From IMG/VR virus record IMGVR_UViG_3300032020_000054, positions 1 to 20,738 of that record: 20,738 nt of DNA; one strand, 5' to 3'. Shown here piece after piece: positions 12,294 through 20,077 of the stretch (the stretch's first letter is position 1; each line of letters starts with the position of its first letter). This DNA is from a virus. Under the pieces are notes generated by a model. The model saw only the letters and a list, made by a program, of their open reading frames with translations. It did not search any database and was not told the origin of the DNA. A program made the translations under genes and the position numbers.

Positions 12294-14383
12294 TGGCTAC
12301 GACAGTCGACGTATTGCAGTATGTTTTGGGGATGGACATAAAAGGTTTGCAGGCTGGAGCCATACAGGGGGACAGGATTGTCTCTGGTATGGCGAGTTCG
12401 ATCAAAAGGACTTTGATGGGGCTTGCGGGAGCTTTCGGCGTAGCCTTTAGCTTAAGTGCGGCGATAGGCGAATTGAAAAGCATGATTTCCGCCTCGATGG
12501 AATCGGAACGTGTCTATAATCGGATGCGAACTGCAGTAGAGTTGACAGGGGTAAGTTGGAATTCTGTAGAGGGAGAGATTAAAGATTATGCCATGGAGCT
12601 TCAAAAGACTACCCGATTCAGCGATGAGCAAGTGATAGGCGTCCTCCAAAGGATTACCCAGCTTACGGGAAGCCTCAAAAAGGGATATGAGGGAACAAGA
12701 ATTGCCCTTGCAATGGAGGCAGCCGGACTCATGGATGCCGAGAATGCTGGGCGCATGCTGGCGAGAGCGATGGAGGGACAGATCGGAAGGTTGGGAATGC
12801 TCGTTCCTTTAATCGGGACGCACAAAAAACAAATTGAAGAAGCCGCATCCGCCGAAGCAAGATGGGTTTTGATAAAGAAGGATTTGATCACCACTTTTGG
12901 CGAAAGTGCCGGAGAGATAAGGACATTCGAAGGGTTGGTAGTTTCTTTGCGGAATTGGATCGATGAGTTAGAAGAAGGATTTGGGGCTGTAATAGCTTTG
13001 CAATTTGCTTCAAAAGTCAAAGAGTGGCGGGATGCCATAATAGAGTTCATAGAAAGCGGGAATTTGGAATTTTGGGCAAAAGAGTTGGGGCAAGCGATTA
13101 GCGGAACTATTGCTTTGATTAAAGATGTGACTTGGCTTTTGCAAGGATTAGGAATATTGCCTGAAGGCATTCCGAAAGATATTGATGGCATAAATAAAAA
13201 ATTAGAGGAAACAAAAGGCAAATTAGATGAGGTTAAAAAGAAAATAGAATCATTGGGAGTTTCTTACGAACCGGGAATTGAGACGAAGCGATATATCAAG
13301 GAACTCGAAGACTATATAGCCATGTTGGAAAAGGCAGCATTGAGGCTTGAAACTCTTGGTCAAATGCCTGGTCGGAGGATCGAGTTGCCGGAAAAACCGC
13401 CACCCATTGACCAAGAGGCAGTTCAAAAAGCCTACGAGGGCGTAGCGAAGCAAAGAATGTGGCTCATGGATCAGATGCTCAAATACGACAAGATAAGCGA
13501 GCTTGAATACAAGGGTATGCTTGAGCGGATGCTGGAAGATGTGAGACTGACAGATGAACAAAAAGTGAACATAAGACAAAGAATTCTTGAAACTTTGTTT
13601 AATATGGAAAAAGAGGCAAAGGATATTCAAATACAAATGGATGCAGATGCTAATGCTATTATTGCTCAGGGCAAAGAGGACATGGTTCAGTTGGTTTTGG
13701 ATCAGATGGAGGTTGAAACGGAAAGAAGAAAAGAATCCCTTGAGGCAAGCCAAGAATATTTGGAACAATACAGACAGAGAGCAATCGAGATATTTTCAGG
13801 CGTGGGGGATTTTTTCGGCAATGTCTTCAAGAATATGTTCGATAACACCAAAGACTGGCACGCAAAAATGAGGAGTGCATTTATGGCTTTGGGTAATTTC
13901 ATAATAAATCTGCTTGCCAAGTGGCTGGCGTCATATATCACCAATTGTTTAGTCGAACTTGGAATATTCAGGGCGACCGAAAAGGCAAAGACGGCAATAC
14001 TGGCAGAAGAATTAGCTAAAAGGGCAGCTATGCAGGCGGCTTATGGGGTTGCGACAGGAGCATTTGGCATTTTTGGATTTCTTTTCGGCGAAGGCGGCTT
14101 TGTCGGGAAGATGATGCAGGCGGGCGGTTTCTTGAGAAAGTTCGGGATAGCTGAGCCTGGCGAGTATGTGATTCCGGCTCCGGCGGTGGCGAGCATAGGA
14201 ATACCTGCCCTTGAGTATATGAGAAGAATGGGAGAGATTCCGTCCCAGCCCCTTGTGATAAATATGGGGGGATTCAGCTTTAGCGGAATGAAAAAGGCGG
14301 ACGCCTATTTCACCAAGGATGTATTTAGGACAGCGGTGGTGGAGGCGATAAAAGAGGCACGCAATAACCGGGATATAGATTGA
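12293..14383 (+). CDS. Tail tape measure protein
   Basis: This 696-residue protein sets tail length; at roughly 0.15 nm per residue the tail would be about 100 nm. The start is MATTVDVLQYVLGMDIKGLQ. A hydrophobic segment LMGLAGAFGVAFSLSAAI lies at 41-58, a charged heptad region (LEETKGKLDEVKKKIESLG) near 302-320, and a second hydrophobic group FIINLLAKWLASYI near 535-550. The C-terminus has the usual GGF-x-AEPGEYVIPAPAVASIG block. The middle (about 12960-13900) is AT-richer than both ends, which suggests a mosaic join. ATG 12293 overlaps the preceding stop; an in-frame GTG one codon earlier is less likely. Expressed with the chaperones that coat it. Confidence 0.92.
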   Translation: MATTVDVLQYVLGMDIKGLQAGAIQGDRIVSGMASSIKRTLMGLAGAFGVAFSLSAAIGELKSMISASMESERVYNRMRTAVELTGVSWNSVEGEIKDYAMELQKTTRFSDEQVIGVLQRITQLTGSLKKGYEGTRIALAMEAAGLMDAENAGRMLARAMEGQIGRLGMLVPLIGTHKKQIEEAASAEARWVLIKKDLITTFGESAGEIRTFEGLVVSLRNWIDELEEGFGAVIALQFASKVKEWRDAIIEFIESGNLEFWAKELGQAISGTIALIKDVTWLLQGLGILPEGIPKDIDGINKKLEETKGKLDEVKKKIESLGVSYEPGIETKRYIKELEDYIAMLEKAALRLETLGQMPGRRIELPEKPPPIDQEAVQKAYEGVAKQRMWLMDQMLKYDKISELEYKGMLERMLEDVRLTDEQKVNIRQRILETLFNMEKEAKDIQIQMDADANAIIAQGKEDMVQLVLDQMEVETERRKESLEASQEYLEQYRQRAIEIFSGVGDFFGNVFKNMFDNTKDWHAKMRSAFMALGNFIINLLAKWLASYITNCLVELGIFRATEKAKTAILAEELAKRAAMQAAYGVATGAFGIFGFLFGEGGFVGKMMQAGGFLRKFGIAEPGEYVIPAPAVASIGIPALEYMRRMGEIPSQPLVINMGGFSFSGMKKADAYFTKDVFRTAVVEAIKEARNNRDID

Positions 14384-14384
14384 G

Positions 14385-14771
14385 ATGGCAATTCCTTACT
14401 TTTTAAAAACTGCGACTTATATTTATTTCGACAATGGAATGATTGTCTCCTATCCCATCGACTACGAGAAACCTCAATCGGTCGGCAGGGCGGAGAATCT
14501 AAAGCTGAAAGTCTACGACCATAGCCTCGAAGGGACTTACAAGCGGACATGGAGATTGAAGGCGATCATGGACAATAACGCCGTAGCCAATCATAAATTT
14601 TCAGACTGGCTGGCTTTCGTCACATTGACCATAGTTTATGCCAAGTATCAATTCAGCTATTACGACAAGGGCGGGACGGCATACACGGTAAGGTTGGTCG
14701 ACTGGTCGGAGAAGATCATAGATGAGACGAATCATGAGGTCAACATAGTGATCGAGGAGGACTACGCTTGA
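14385..14771 (+). CDS. Minor tail protein (distal tail-like position)
   Basis: This 128-residue beta-rich protein starts one base after the tape measure stop (TGAGATG). The order tape measure, this gene, then hub is the place of distal-tail or lambda gpM-type proteins. The sequence shows YIYFDNGMIVSYPIDYEKP, LKLKVYDHSLEGTYKRTWRL and a final NHEVNIVIEEDYA. No diagnostic motif was recognised, so the specific role is an inference from position. The last codons contain GAGGAGG, which serves the TTG start of the next gene. Confidence 0.6.
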   Translation: MAIPYFLKTATYIYFDNGMIVSYPIDYEKPQSVGRAENLKLKVYDHSLEGTYKRTWRLKAIMDNNAVANHKFSDWLAFVTLTIVYAKYQFSYYDKGGTAYTVRLVDWSEKIIDETNHEVNIVIEEDYA

Positions 14772-16918
14772 AGACTCTGCCTGATGCCATCACGACTGGA
14801 AAGGTCGGGGATTCCGAAAGGGTGATCCTGTTTCGGATCGTGCCGGAAGCGGGGGACTCCTGGACTGAGTTTCTCTGGGCTACAAGGGACATAACTATAA
14901 CCGCTTGGGAAGGCGGGGCGGGAACAAAGGTTTTTGTCGGCAATATGCTGGCGGAAAAGAAGCTGGGAAAGATCAGCCAGAGCGTGGACATCGAGAAGGG
15001 AGGGAACATAGCCAAGGTGAGTGGGCTGACGATAAGGATCATCAATCCCGAATATAGCGGATCGAATAGGTTCGATCAGTCCTTCGCCTCATACAATCTT
15101 GAAAACCGCACTTGCGAGATATATCTTGCCTTCTGGACGGGATCGAATCCAGCCTGGAGCGACATTCTCCGGCTGCACACCTTCTTGATAGATGATGTCT
15201 CCTTTGACTACGGCGAGTATGAGATCAAGCTGAGGGATGCGGGATTGAAGAGGCATAAGACAATTCCTGATTTAGTTCTTAATTTGAATGATTATCCGGC
15301 ATTGCCGGAGACAAACAAGGGTTGCGTTATTCCACTCCTTTACGGGCAAATGTGCGATGGGGTTTTCGGTTACGGGAATAATTCGTTCGCCCCGATGTTT
15401 TTGGCTGACAAAAATAAACGGATTTATTTAGCGTCAAGAAACCAATCGGTCAATGTCGGAGACGGCTCAATGGTTTATTTATTTTTAAACGCAGTGAACC
15501 GTTTCGGACAAATCTTGCCGGTAAGCGGATCTTATAGCTCCACTTATACAAGGCCTACCAAGTTGGAGTTTCCCTTGGGCACTGAGTTCAAAGGGCGATT
15601 GAGGTCTCAATGTCATGGGCAAGGGTCTCAGACTTCGCCTACAAGCATGTCTTTGACGAATGCCACTGACGATGATGATACAACTTACCTGACCATAGGC
15701 AACAATGAAAAGCTTTACTTAAAGCCGATCCTACCCAGCATGTTCGGTAAATGGGTCGGCGTATTGGGAGATTTGGTTCTCTATATTCAATTTGGCACAC
15801 GGACCGGGAACGGCGCCACCGTAAAAAGATACAATACAGAAACAGCCGTCTTTACCACTCTTGGCACGGCTCCGGCGGGAGTTCCATCTTTATTAAGTTT
15901 TTCATTGGGAACTTTGGAGTCGGGAGATTTGGATGCGATTTCGCTTTACGAATTCGGAATTGAATGCGACGCCTCTTCAACGGCACAAGTCGACACGATG
16001 TATTTTTACTTTCAGGGCTATCTTCTGCAGGGTGAATGGTTCAAATATACCACGCAGATCAATGAAAAATCGGGTCAAAGGGAAAGGGTCCTCGTTGAAC
16101 AGGGCGTAGTGGAATGGGAGCAACGGGACAAACTTTACGTGGATGCCAAGGGCGAACAATATGGTTCGGCGATAGGCGGACGGGGCAATGGTCGATTTTC
16201 AACCGCCATAGCTGAATACGGCGCTTATATAATCGAGTTAATACTACGAAGTGAACTTGGCTTAGGTGATTCACAAATCAACGTAACTGCTTTTGACGGA
16301 ATTGGCAACACGACTAATGGCACACGGAAAGATTGGAAATTCGCCAATATTGTGGATCGGCAAAGCTTGTCCTTGAATATAATCAAAGATTTTTGCGAGC
16401 AGTGCGCTATCGCCTATTTCGTCAATTATGAGAATAAAGAAAGCCTGTTCGCCTTAAAAAATAGCACCCCGGTCAAAACCATTGACAGAACCACGATACA
16501 AGAAGGCGGAATTAAACCAATTGGGTTTTCAGATTTAAAAAACACCTACAATGAGTTTTATGTTCAATATAGGAAAAATAATATCGACGCATTCGCAAGA
16601 ACGCTATTTCTAACCGCCTCCAATCACAATCTTTCGAGCAACGTCCGGGGGGGCACGCCCGCCACTTACACCGGGCTTTGCGCCGACAGCCAGACAAAAT
16701 ATAACTTCACCCAGAGATTGACTTTGGACTGTAATTGGATCCGGGACGATGCCACCGCCGAACTTCTGATTAAATGGCTGACTGAGTGGTTTTGCTTCCG
16801 CAAGTGCATTGTGGAATTCGAGAGCGCGGGACTGGATCATATCGAGCTTGAATTGGGAGATCAAATCAACTTCGATCACACCCTTGTAACGAGCGGGGGC
16901 GCTCAAATGGGAGGATAA
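14768..16918 (+). CDS. Tail hub / tail-associated (Tal-like) protein
   Basis: This 716-residue protein lies between the distal tail-like gene and the lectin-like tip genes, where the hub that closes the tail tube is expected. A segment KGCVIPLLYGQMCDGVFGY at about 184-202 is the feature I associate with large tail hub proteins. The first 170 residues are beta-rich, and the last 200 contain NIVDRQSLSLNIIKDFCEQC, also common near the ends of hub proteins (binding of a barrel-forming domain). No lysozyme or peptidase motif was recognised. It starts at TTG 14768, overlapping the previous TGA, with AGGAGG eight bases ahead. Confidence 0.75.
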   Translation: MKTLPDAITTGKVGDSERVILFRIVPEAGDSWTEFLWATRDITITAWEGGAGTKVFVGNMLAEKKLGKISQSVDIEKGGNIAKVSGLTIRIINPEYSGSNRFDQSFASYNLENRTCEIYLAFWTGSNPAWSDILRLHTFLIDDVSFDYGEYEIKLRDAGLKRHKTIPDLVLNLNDYPALPETNKGCVIPLLYGQMCDGVFGYGNNSFAPMFLADKNKRIYLASRNQSVNVGDGSMVYLFLNAVNRFGQILPVSGSYSSTYTRPTKLEFPLGTEFKGRLRSQCHGQGSQTSPTSMSLTNATDDDDTTYLTIGNNEKLYLKPILPSMFGKWVGVLGDLVLYIQFGTRTGNGATVKRYNTETAVFTTLGTAPAGVPSLLSFSLGTLESGDLDAISLYEFGIECDASSTAQVDTMYFYFQGYLLQGEWFKYTTQINEKSGQRERVLVEQGVVEWEQRDKLYVDAKGEQYGSAIGGRGNGRFSTAIAEYGAYIIELILRSELGLGDSQINVTAFDGIGNTTNGTRKDWKFANIVDRQSLSLNIIKDFCEQCAIAYFVNYENKESLFALKNSTPVKTIDRTTIQEGGIKPIGFSDLKNTYNEFYVQYRKNNIDAFARTLFLTASNHNLSSNVRGGTPATYTGLCADSQTKYNFTQRLTLDCNWIRDDATAELLIKWLTEWFCFRKCIVEFESAGLDHIELELGDQINFDHTLVTSGGAQMGG

Positions 16919-16922
16919 AAAC

Positions 16923-17936
16923 ATGGCACTTTTATTTGTGGATGGGATGCAACACTATGCCACCAACGATATAGAAAAAAAGTGGGATGTCGCCTATTCG
17001 GTCAATATTAACAATGAAAATCCGAGGAGACCCGGTGGAAAGCATCTCAGGATCGTCTGGCCTAATGCCTATGTCACCAAATATTTTCTATCCGTGAAAA
17101 CTGGGATTACACTCGGATTCGCAATCAAGGTGACCCATTACGGCACTGATGGCGATCAATTGATCAAACTTGTGCGATTGGGGGATACGCAATGCTCTGT
17201 CTCGATATTGGCAGATGGAAGCATAACTGTGAGAAGAGGGGATGATATAGCAACACTGGGAACCTCCGCCATAGGAATCGTCCCTCTGAATGCATGGTTC
17301 TACTTGGAATTCAAGGTATATATACATGCGGAGTACGGACTATTTGACGTGCGGATCAATGAGACATCGGTCGTCAGCGGGTCTGGCGTTAATACAAGAG
17401 GGGCGGTTGGCATGGGAGCCGATTCCGTTAGAATCCTCGCTGACGCAGTGGTAGGCATTACTGATATTTGTGATCTCTATATTGATGATGGTCCCGACTT
17501 TCTGGGTGACTGCCGGATAGACTGCATCTGGCCGAACGGGGTCGGGGATCACACCATGTGGGATGCCGTGCCATCCGGGGACAACTGGGGGAATGCTCAT
17601 GATGATAGCAACATCGACGACGATGCCACCTACAATAAGACCGGTATCGTAAATGACATCGACACTTATGAATTCGAGGATATAGCGGAAATAGCGGGCA
17701 CCATAATAAAGGCAATCGTCTTGGATTTGTGCATCAGAAAAGATGATGCGGGCATGAGAAAATACAAAAGCGTATGTCGGATGACAGCAACCGATTATCT
17801 CGGTGATGAGCGTGATTTTTGGGATAGTTACAAAGTACACCAAACCATCTGGGAAAATCCGCCGAACAATCCAAGCAATCCCTGGACCAAGGCGGATGTG
17901 GACGCCGCTGAATTCGGCATAAAATTGACGGTGTAA
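16923..17936 (+). CDS. Tail-tip protein with lectin-like (jelly-roll) fold
   Basis: This 337-residue protein has the outline of the concanavalin-like proteins common in siphovirus tail tips: a start LFVDGMQHY, strands TLGFAIKV, CSVSILADGSITVRRGD, WFYLEFKVYIHAEYGLFDVRIN and the characteristic DLYIDDGPDFLGDCRIDCIWPNGVGD. The C-terminal half is beta-rich and acidic. It probably forms part of the tip complex and may bind a sugar on the host surface. GGAGGATAAAAAC leads into the ATG, and only four bases separate its stop from the next, related-looking gene. Confidence 0.8.
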   Translation: MALLFVDGMQHYATNDIEKKWDVAYSVNINNENPRRPGGKHLRIVWPNAYVTKYFLSVKTGITLGFAIKVTHYGTDGDQLIKLVRLGDTQCSVSILADGSITVRRGDDIATLGTSAIGIVPLNAWFYLEFKVYIHAEYGLFDVRINETSVVSGSGVNTRGAVGMGADSVRILADAVVGITDICDLYIDDGPDFLGDCRIDCIWPNGVGDHTMWDAVPSGDNWGNAHDDSNIDDDATYNKTGIVNDIDTYEFEDIAEIAGTIIKAIVLDLCIRKDDAGMRKYKSVCRMTATDYLGDERDFWDSYKVHQTIWENPPNNPSNPWTKADVDAAEFGIKLTV

Positions 17937-17940
17937 ATTT

Positions 17941-18843
17941 ATGTCTCAAAACTCTACGGACTTTTCAAGTTATACAACTGGCGAACAGCCCTCCGATTGG
18001 GTCAAGATTTGGGCAGAGTATTGCACCTGGACAGTGCAAACCGCTGCCAGTCAGTCTCTGGCGACAGCCTTTGGGGCTAAGGTGCTGAGGGGAGATGTCT
18101 CAGGTGGCTTCCCTAACGGTCTTTATTGGCAGGTTCCGGGGACTCCCACAAATACAGACATTACAATCCGTGCTCAAGCCTATGATGTAAGTGGAAGCGG
18201 GAGAATTGGAATAGCGGTCAGAATGGATGCGGGCGTTGAAACTGGCTACATGCTTAGGTTTGTTGTTGCTGACAATGAATTAAAACTCACCAAAAGAGTA
18301 GGTGGGATTGAGACAGTTTTAGACACCTATGATACTGATGGTGCTTGTCTTTTTCTCGGATTCAATATATGGTATTGCATAAGATTCCAAGTCAACGAAA
18401 CGGCATTGAAAGGGAAGATATGGAGAGCCGATGCCAGCGAACCCGCATCTTGGAATATCGAAGTAACCGATTCAGAAATTTCTGCCGCTGGTCGAGTGGG
18501 TTTAGTGTTTATGAATGACGGATACTGTGATTGGTTCGGCGTGGGCACGGACGGAGACGCTCCACCTTCATTCCCGTCAGTCGAGGGTTTGGGACGGTTT
18601 ACGCAAACTATTGCCGAAGTTGCCAGGACAGGGGACTTCGTGGCACATATAACTCAATCCATAGTCGAAGTGCCGAGAGAAGGTTGGCGTGACGGTCGAT
18701 TAACTCAGTCAGTTGTGGAGATACTGAGAGAAATACTCCTCCCTTCAGTTCCGCCGAATTTTCTCATCTTTGATATAGACCATGATTTAGAGGGTGATAA
18801 GGTGAAATATAAATGTATTCAACTTCCGAAGTTACTGCCATAA
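17941..18843 (+). CDS. Second lectin-like tail-tip protein with 17-residue C-terminal repeats
   Basis: Residues 20-205 of this 300-residue protein look like a lectin-type jelly-roll, with GLYWQVPG, GRIGIAVRMDAGVETGYMLR, WYCIRFQV, LKGKIWRADASEPASWNIEV and GRVGLVFMNDGYCDWFGVG. From 219 there are three units with an exact 17-residue period: TQTIAEV (221), TQSIVEV (238) and TQSVVEI (255). This type of repeat is often seen in tail-tip and fibre proteins and may form a beta stalk. The C-terminus ends FDIDHDLEGDKVKYKCIQLP. I infer a receptor-contacting role. It differs from its neighbour in sequence but shares its place and fold class. Confidence 0.8.
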   Translation: MSQNSTDFSSYTTGEQPSDWVKIWAEYCTWTVQTAASQSLATAFGAKVLRGDVSGGFPNGLYWQVPGTPTNTDITIRAQAYDVSGSGRIGIAVRMDAGVETGYMLRFVVADNELKLTKRVGGIETVLDTYDTDGACLFLGFNIWYCIRFQVNETALKGKIWRADASEPASWNIEVTDSEISAAGRVGLVFMNDGYCDWFGVGTDGDAPPSFPSVEGLGRFTQTIAEVARTGDFVAHITQSIVEVPREGWRDGRLTQSVVEILREILLPSVPPNFLIFDIDHDLEGDKVKYKCIQLPKLLP

Positions 18844-18886
18844 CCAGATGCATTTCAAATTTATCGAAGTGCCGGACCTTTTGCCG
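18752..18886 (+). repeat. Short repeated C-terminal tail motif (K-x-I-x-x-P-x-L-L-P)
   Basis: The 300-residue tail protein ends YKCIQLPKLLP. About 40 bases later a 13-codon frame, ATG 18848 to TGA 18886-18888, encodes MHFKFIEVPDLLP, matching the same F/Y-K-x-I-x-L/V-P-x-L-L-P pattern. It may be an edge duplication or a small leftover of another tail protein end. Length is too small to call it a gene. Confidence 0.2.
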
Positions 18887-18906
18887 TGAGAGGAGGTGAA
18901 AAAAGT

Positions 18907-19386
18907 ATGTATCGTTTAATGATTTTGATAACCATAGCTTTGGTCTTCTGTGCCTTGATAATCGGTAAGGCACAGGGTCAGGACTTCATTCAAGGGAAGG
19001 GTGGAGTGACCGCCAACCTTAGCCAGCTTGAAAAGGGCAAGGTGAGTGGAGCCAGCGAGATATGTTTCTTGAAGAAAGCCTTTAAGAACGTATACCTGTC
19101 CGTCTCTTATTTGAATCAGTCCTCTGATTGGGAGAACTATTCGGGCAAAATCCTTTGGTTCACATCCGCACCCGATCCCACCAGGATCAACCTGTATCTT
19201 TTGACCTCTGGGGGTTATACTCATTCGGGTTTGAATGAGATAGACGCAGGCTCGCTGGGGATAGGCTTCGGATCGGTCTTTGCGGTGAAGGGATTCAATC
19301 CTCTTCTGGAGGTGGCTTTCTACCAGATTGACGGGGATTGGACAAGCTATATAAACGCAGGGTTACAAATCGGACTTTCTTTCTAA
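18907..19386 (+). CDS. Exported small beta-barrel-like (outer-membrane?) protein
   Basis: The N-terminus is an export signal: MYRLM, hydrophobic ILITIALVFCALIIG, then KAQGQ with probable cleavage around Gly-Gln. The mature 135 or so residues are built of alternating strands (KNVYLSVSYLNQ, RINLYLLTSGGYTHSG, SLGIGFGSVFAV, PLLEVAFYQIDG, YINAGLQIGLSF) and end in phenylalanine, the usual C-terminal mark of outer-membrane barrels. AGGAGGTG precedes the ATG by 9 bases, so an upstream in-frame GTG at 18886 is disfavoured. It could mask or alter a host receptor (superinfection exclusion) or act in adsorption. The family is not recognised; barrel fold is an inference. Confidence 0.7.
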   Translation: MYRLMILITIALVFCALIIGKAQGQDFIQGKGGVTANLSQLEKGKVSGASEICFLKKAFKNVYLSVSYLNQSSDWENYSGKILWFTSAPDPTRINLYLLTSGGYTHSGLNEIDAGSLGIGFGSVFAVKGFNPLLEVAFYQIDGDWTSYINAGLQIGLSF

Positions 19387-19404
19387 CTCACATAAGGAGG
19401 CTTA

Positions 19405-19509
19405 ATGCCTAAGAAGAAACCTACTGGCTATATCTTACCTGATGGTTCAGCATTTTTTGTGGCAACCGTGCCATCCAAAAAGAAAAAGCCAAAGGGCAAG
19501 CCAGAATAG
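19405..19509 (+). CDS. 34-residue basic peptide
   Basis: TAAGGAGG lies 5 bases before ATG 19405, one of the best ribosome sites in the window. The peptide MPKKKPTGYILPDGSAFFV then a lysine-rich SKKKKPKGKPE ends at TAG 19507-19509. It is not recognised. The strong site and position right after the exported protein suggest that it is translated. The basic end could bind nucleic acid or membrane lipid. Confidence 0.55.
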   Translation: MPKKKPTGYILPDGSAFFVATVPSKKKKPKGKPE

Positions 19510-19511
19510 AC

Positions 19512-19697
19512 ATGGACGGATTGGAGCGACCGTTTTCCGAAGTAACTGAGGAAGGGACTTCGGCGGTATGTATCCGAGCCGTCCGCCAAATCCGCAGGGT
19601 GGGGTCTTCTATTATAAAGGCAGTCTACAGCCTATCACCTCCTCATAATCCCCTGAAGACCCGCCCTGCAAAAAAAGTCTTGACAAAAAAATATTGA
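19512..19697 (+). CDS. Doubtful 61-residue frame spanning an inverted repeat
   Basis: ATG 19512 opens a frame of 61 codons rich in arginine and serine, with no ribosome site of its own and poor composition (CIRAVRQIRRVGSSI). It crosses the inverted repeat at 19594-19669 and the promoter region. A second overlapping frame, ATG 19568 to TAA 19646-19648, encodes MYPSRPPNPQGGVFYYKGSL and looks more like a protein. Neither is well supported; both may be by-products of the inverted repeat. Confidence 0.2.
   Translation: MDGLERPFSEVTEEGTSAVCIRAVRQIRRVGSSIIKAVYSLSPPHNPLKTRPAKKVLTKKY
19594..19669. repeat. Long imperfect inverted repeat upstream of the promoter pair
   Basis: GCAGGGTGGGGTCTTC (19594-19609) and GAAGACCCGCCCTGC (19655-19669) pair as 8 bp (GGGTCTTC/GAAGACCC), a small internal loop, then 6 bp (GCAGGG/CCCTGC). 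The 45-base loop holds a small AGGC/GCCT hairpin. The + strand continues with A7, not T, so it is not a simple terminator on this strand. It could be a processing stem, a protein site, or the end of the preceding transcript. Confidence 0.6.
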
Positions 19698-19708
19698 TGT
19701 CGTATAGT
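19680..19708 (+). promoter_or_regulatory. Near-consensus sigma-70-type promoter P1
   Basis: TTGACA (19680-19685), a 17-base spacer and TATAGT (19703-19708) give a perfect -35 box, ideal spacing and five of six bases of the -10 box. The surroundings are AT-rich. Start of transcription would be near 19715. It drives rightward, into a segment with extensive RNA base-pairing potential and then small genes. Confidence 0.8.
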
Positions 19709-19722
19709 AAATTGGGTATAAT
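19694..19722 (+). promoter_or_regulatory. Overlapping second promoter P2
   Basis: TTGATG (19694-19699), 17 bases and a perfect TATAAT (19717-19722) make a second promoter shifted 14 bases from P1, with its -35 in P1's spacer. Transcription would begin near 19729, at the start of the first hairpin. Two overlapping strong promoters could compete for polymerase or switch between two 5' ends. Confidence 0.65.
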
Positions 19723-19723
19723 G

Positions 19724-19846
19724 AGAAGGTTGCCTTCTGTAAAAAGAAAGGGCGTATCATTATACCAAGTCGGTATGGGGATTAGCAACCTTACCCCATT
19801 TCGGCGAAACAAGGAGTATGTTCGCTTTTTGTTTACGCCCTTCTTT
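19724..19846 (+). ncRNA. Candidate structured RNA or 5' leader with pseudoknot potential
   Basis: The transcript from P1/P2 holds several pairings found by eye. A closing stem joins AAGGGCGTA (19748-19756) to TACGCCCTT (19834-19842), extended after a one-base bulge by AAAG/CTTT. Inside lie ATACC/GGTAT (19762-19776), ATGGGG/CCCCAT (19775-19799) and GCGAA/TTCGC (19804-19825). At the 5' end AGAAGG-TTG-CCTTCT (19724-19738) forms a hairpin, while AAGGTTGC (19726-19733) can instead pair with GCAACCTT (19785-19792) in the loop of the ATGGGG hairpin, giving a pseudoknot. No known RNA family is recognised. It ends 12 bases before a small membrane-protein start, so it may be a leader of that gene or a free RNA. 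Confidence 0.5.
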
Positions 19847-19858
19847 GGAGCGTGTTTG

Positions 19859-20005
19859 ATGAGCAAGCCCCTTCAAACGATAATCCCAGTTATCCGAGAA
19901 AATGGTCTTTCTATTCTTGCTTTATTCCTAATAATAGTAAGCTCTTTTGAATGCTGGGATAAAAACATATTCTTTAACCATACTTGCACAATTCAAAGCA
20001 CGTAA
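19859..20005 (+). CDS. Small single-pass membrane protein (48 residues)
   Basis: ATG 19859 has TGGAG about 9 bases before it. The peptide has a polar start MSKPLQTIIPVIRENG, a hydrophobic segment LSILALFLIIVSSF (about 17-30) and a polar end with two cysteines (CWDKNIFFNHTC). An upstream extension of the same frame to 19694 exists, but it reads through the structured segment and promoter and looks non-coding. As the first gene behind P1/P2 it may be controlled by the structured RNA. Possible roles are a holin-like or exclusion peptide, given the probable cell-wall peptidase 570 bases further on. Not recognised. Confidence 0.45.
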   Translation: MSKPLQTIIPVIRENGLSILALFLIIVSSFECWDKNIFFNHTCTIQST

Positions 20006-20058
20006 TTTTTGTTTTTTGAGATTTTTTTTCAAATTTGTTTTTTTCTTATCTCGGAAAC

Positions 20059-20071
20059 AAAGAAAGGGCGT
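20059..20071 (+). repeat. 13-base direct repeat AAAGAAAGGGCGT (copy 2 of 2)
   Basis: AAAGAAAGGGCGT occurs at 19743-19755 and again at 20059-20071, identically. Its near-complement ACGCCCTTCTTT lies between them at 19835-19846, so either copy could form the closing stem of the structured segment. That would give two alternative RNA foldings. The region around the second copy is followed at once by a hairpin. Confidence 0.6.
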
Positions 20072-20077
20072 GCTATC

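Noticed and set aside
12601-13221. 206-codon minus-strand frame opposite the tape measure gene
   Set aside because: Serine/proline-rich composition typical of the complement of a helical protein; no start signal or recognisable motif.
19694-19858. Longer 103-residue version of the small membrane protein
   Set aside because: The extra part overlaps the promoters and the structured segment and has no ribosome site.
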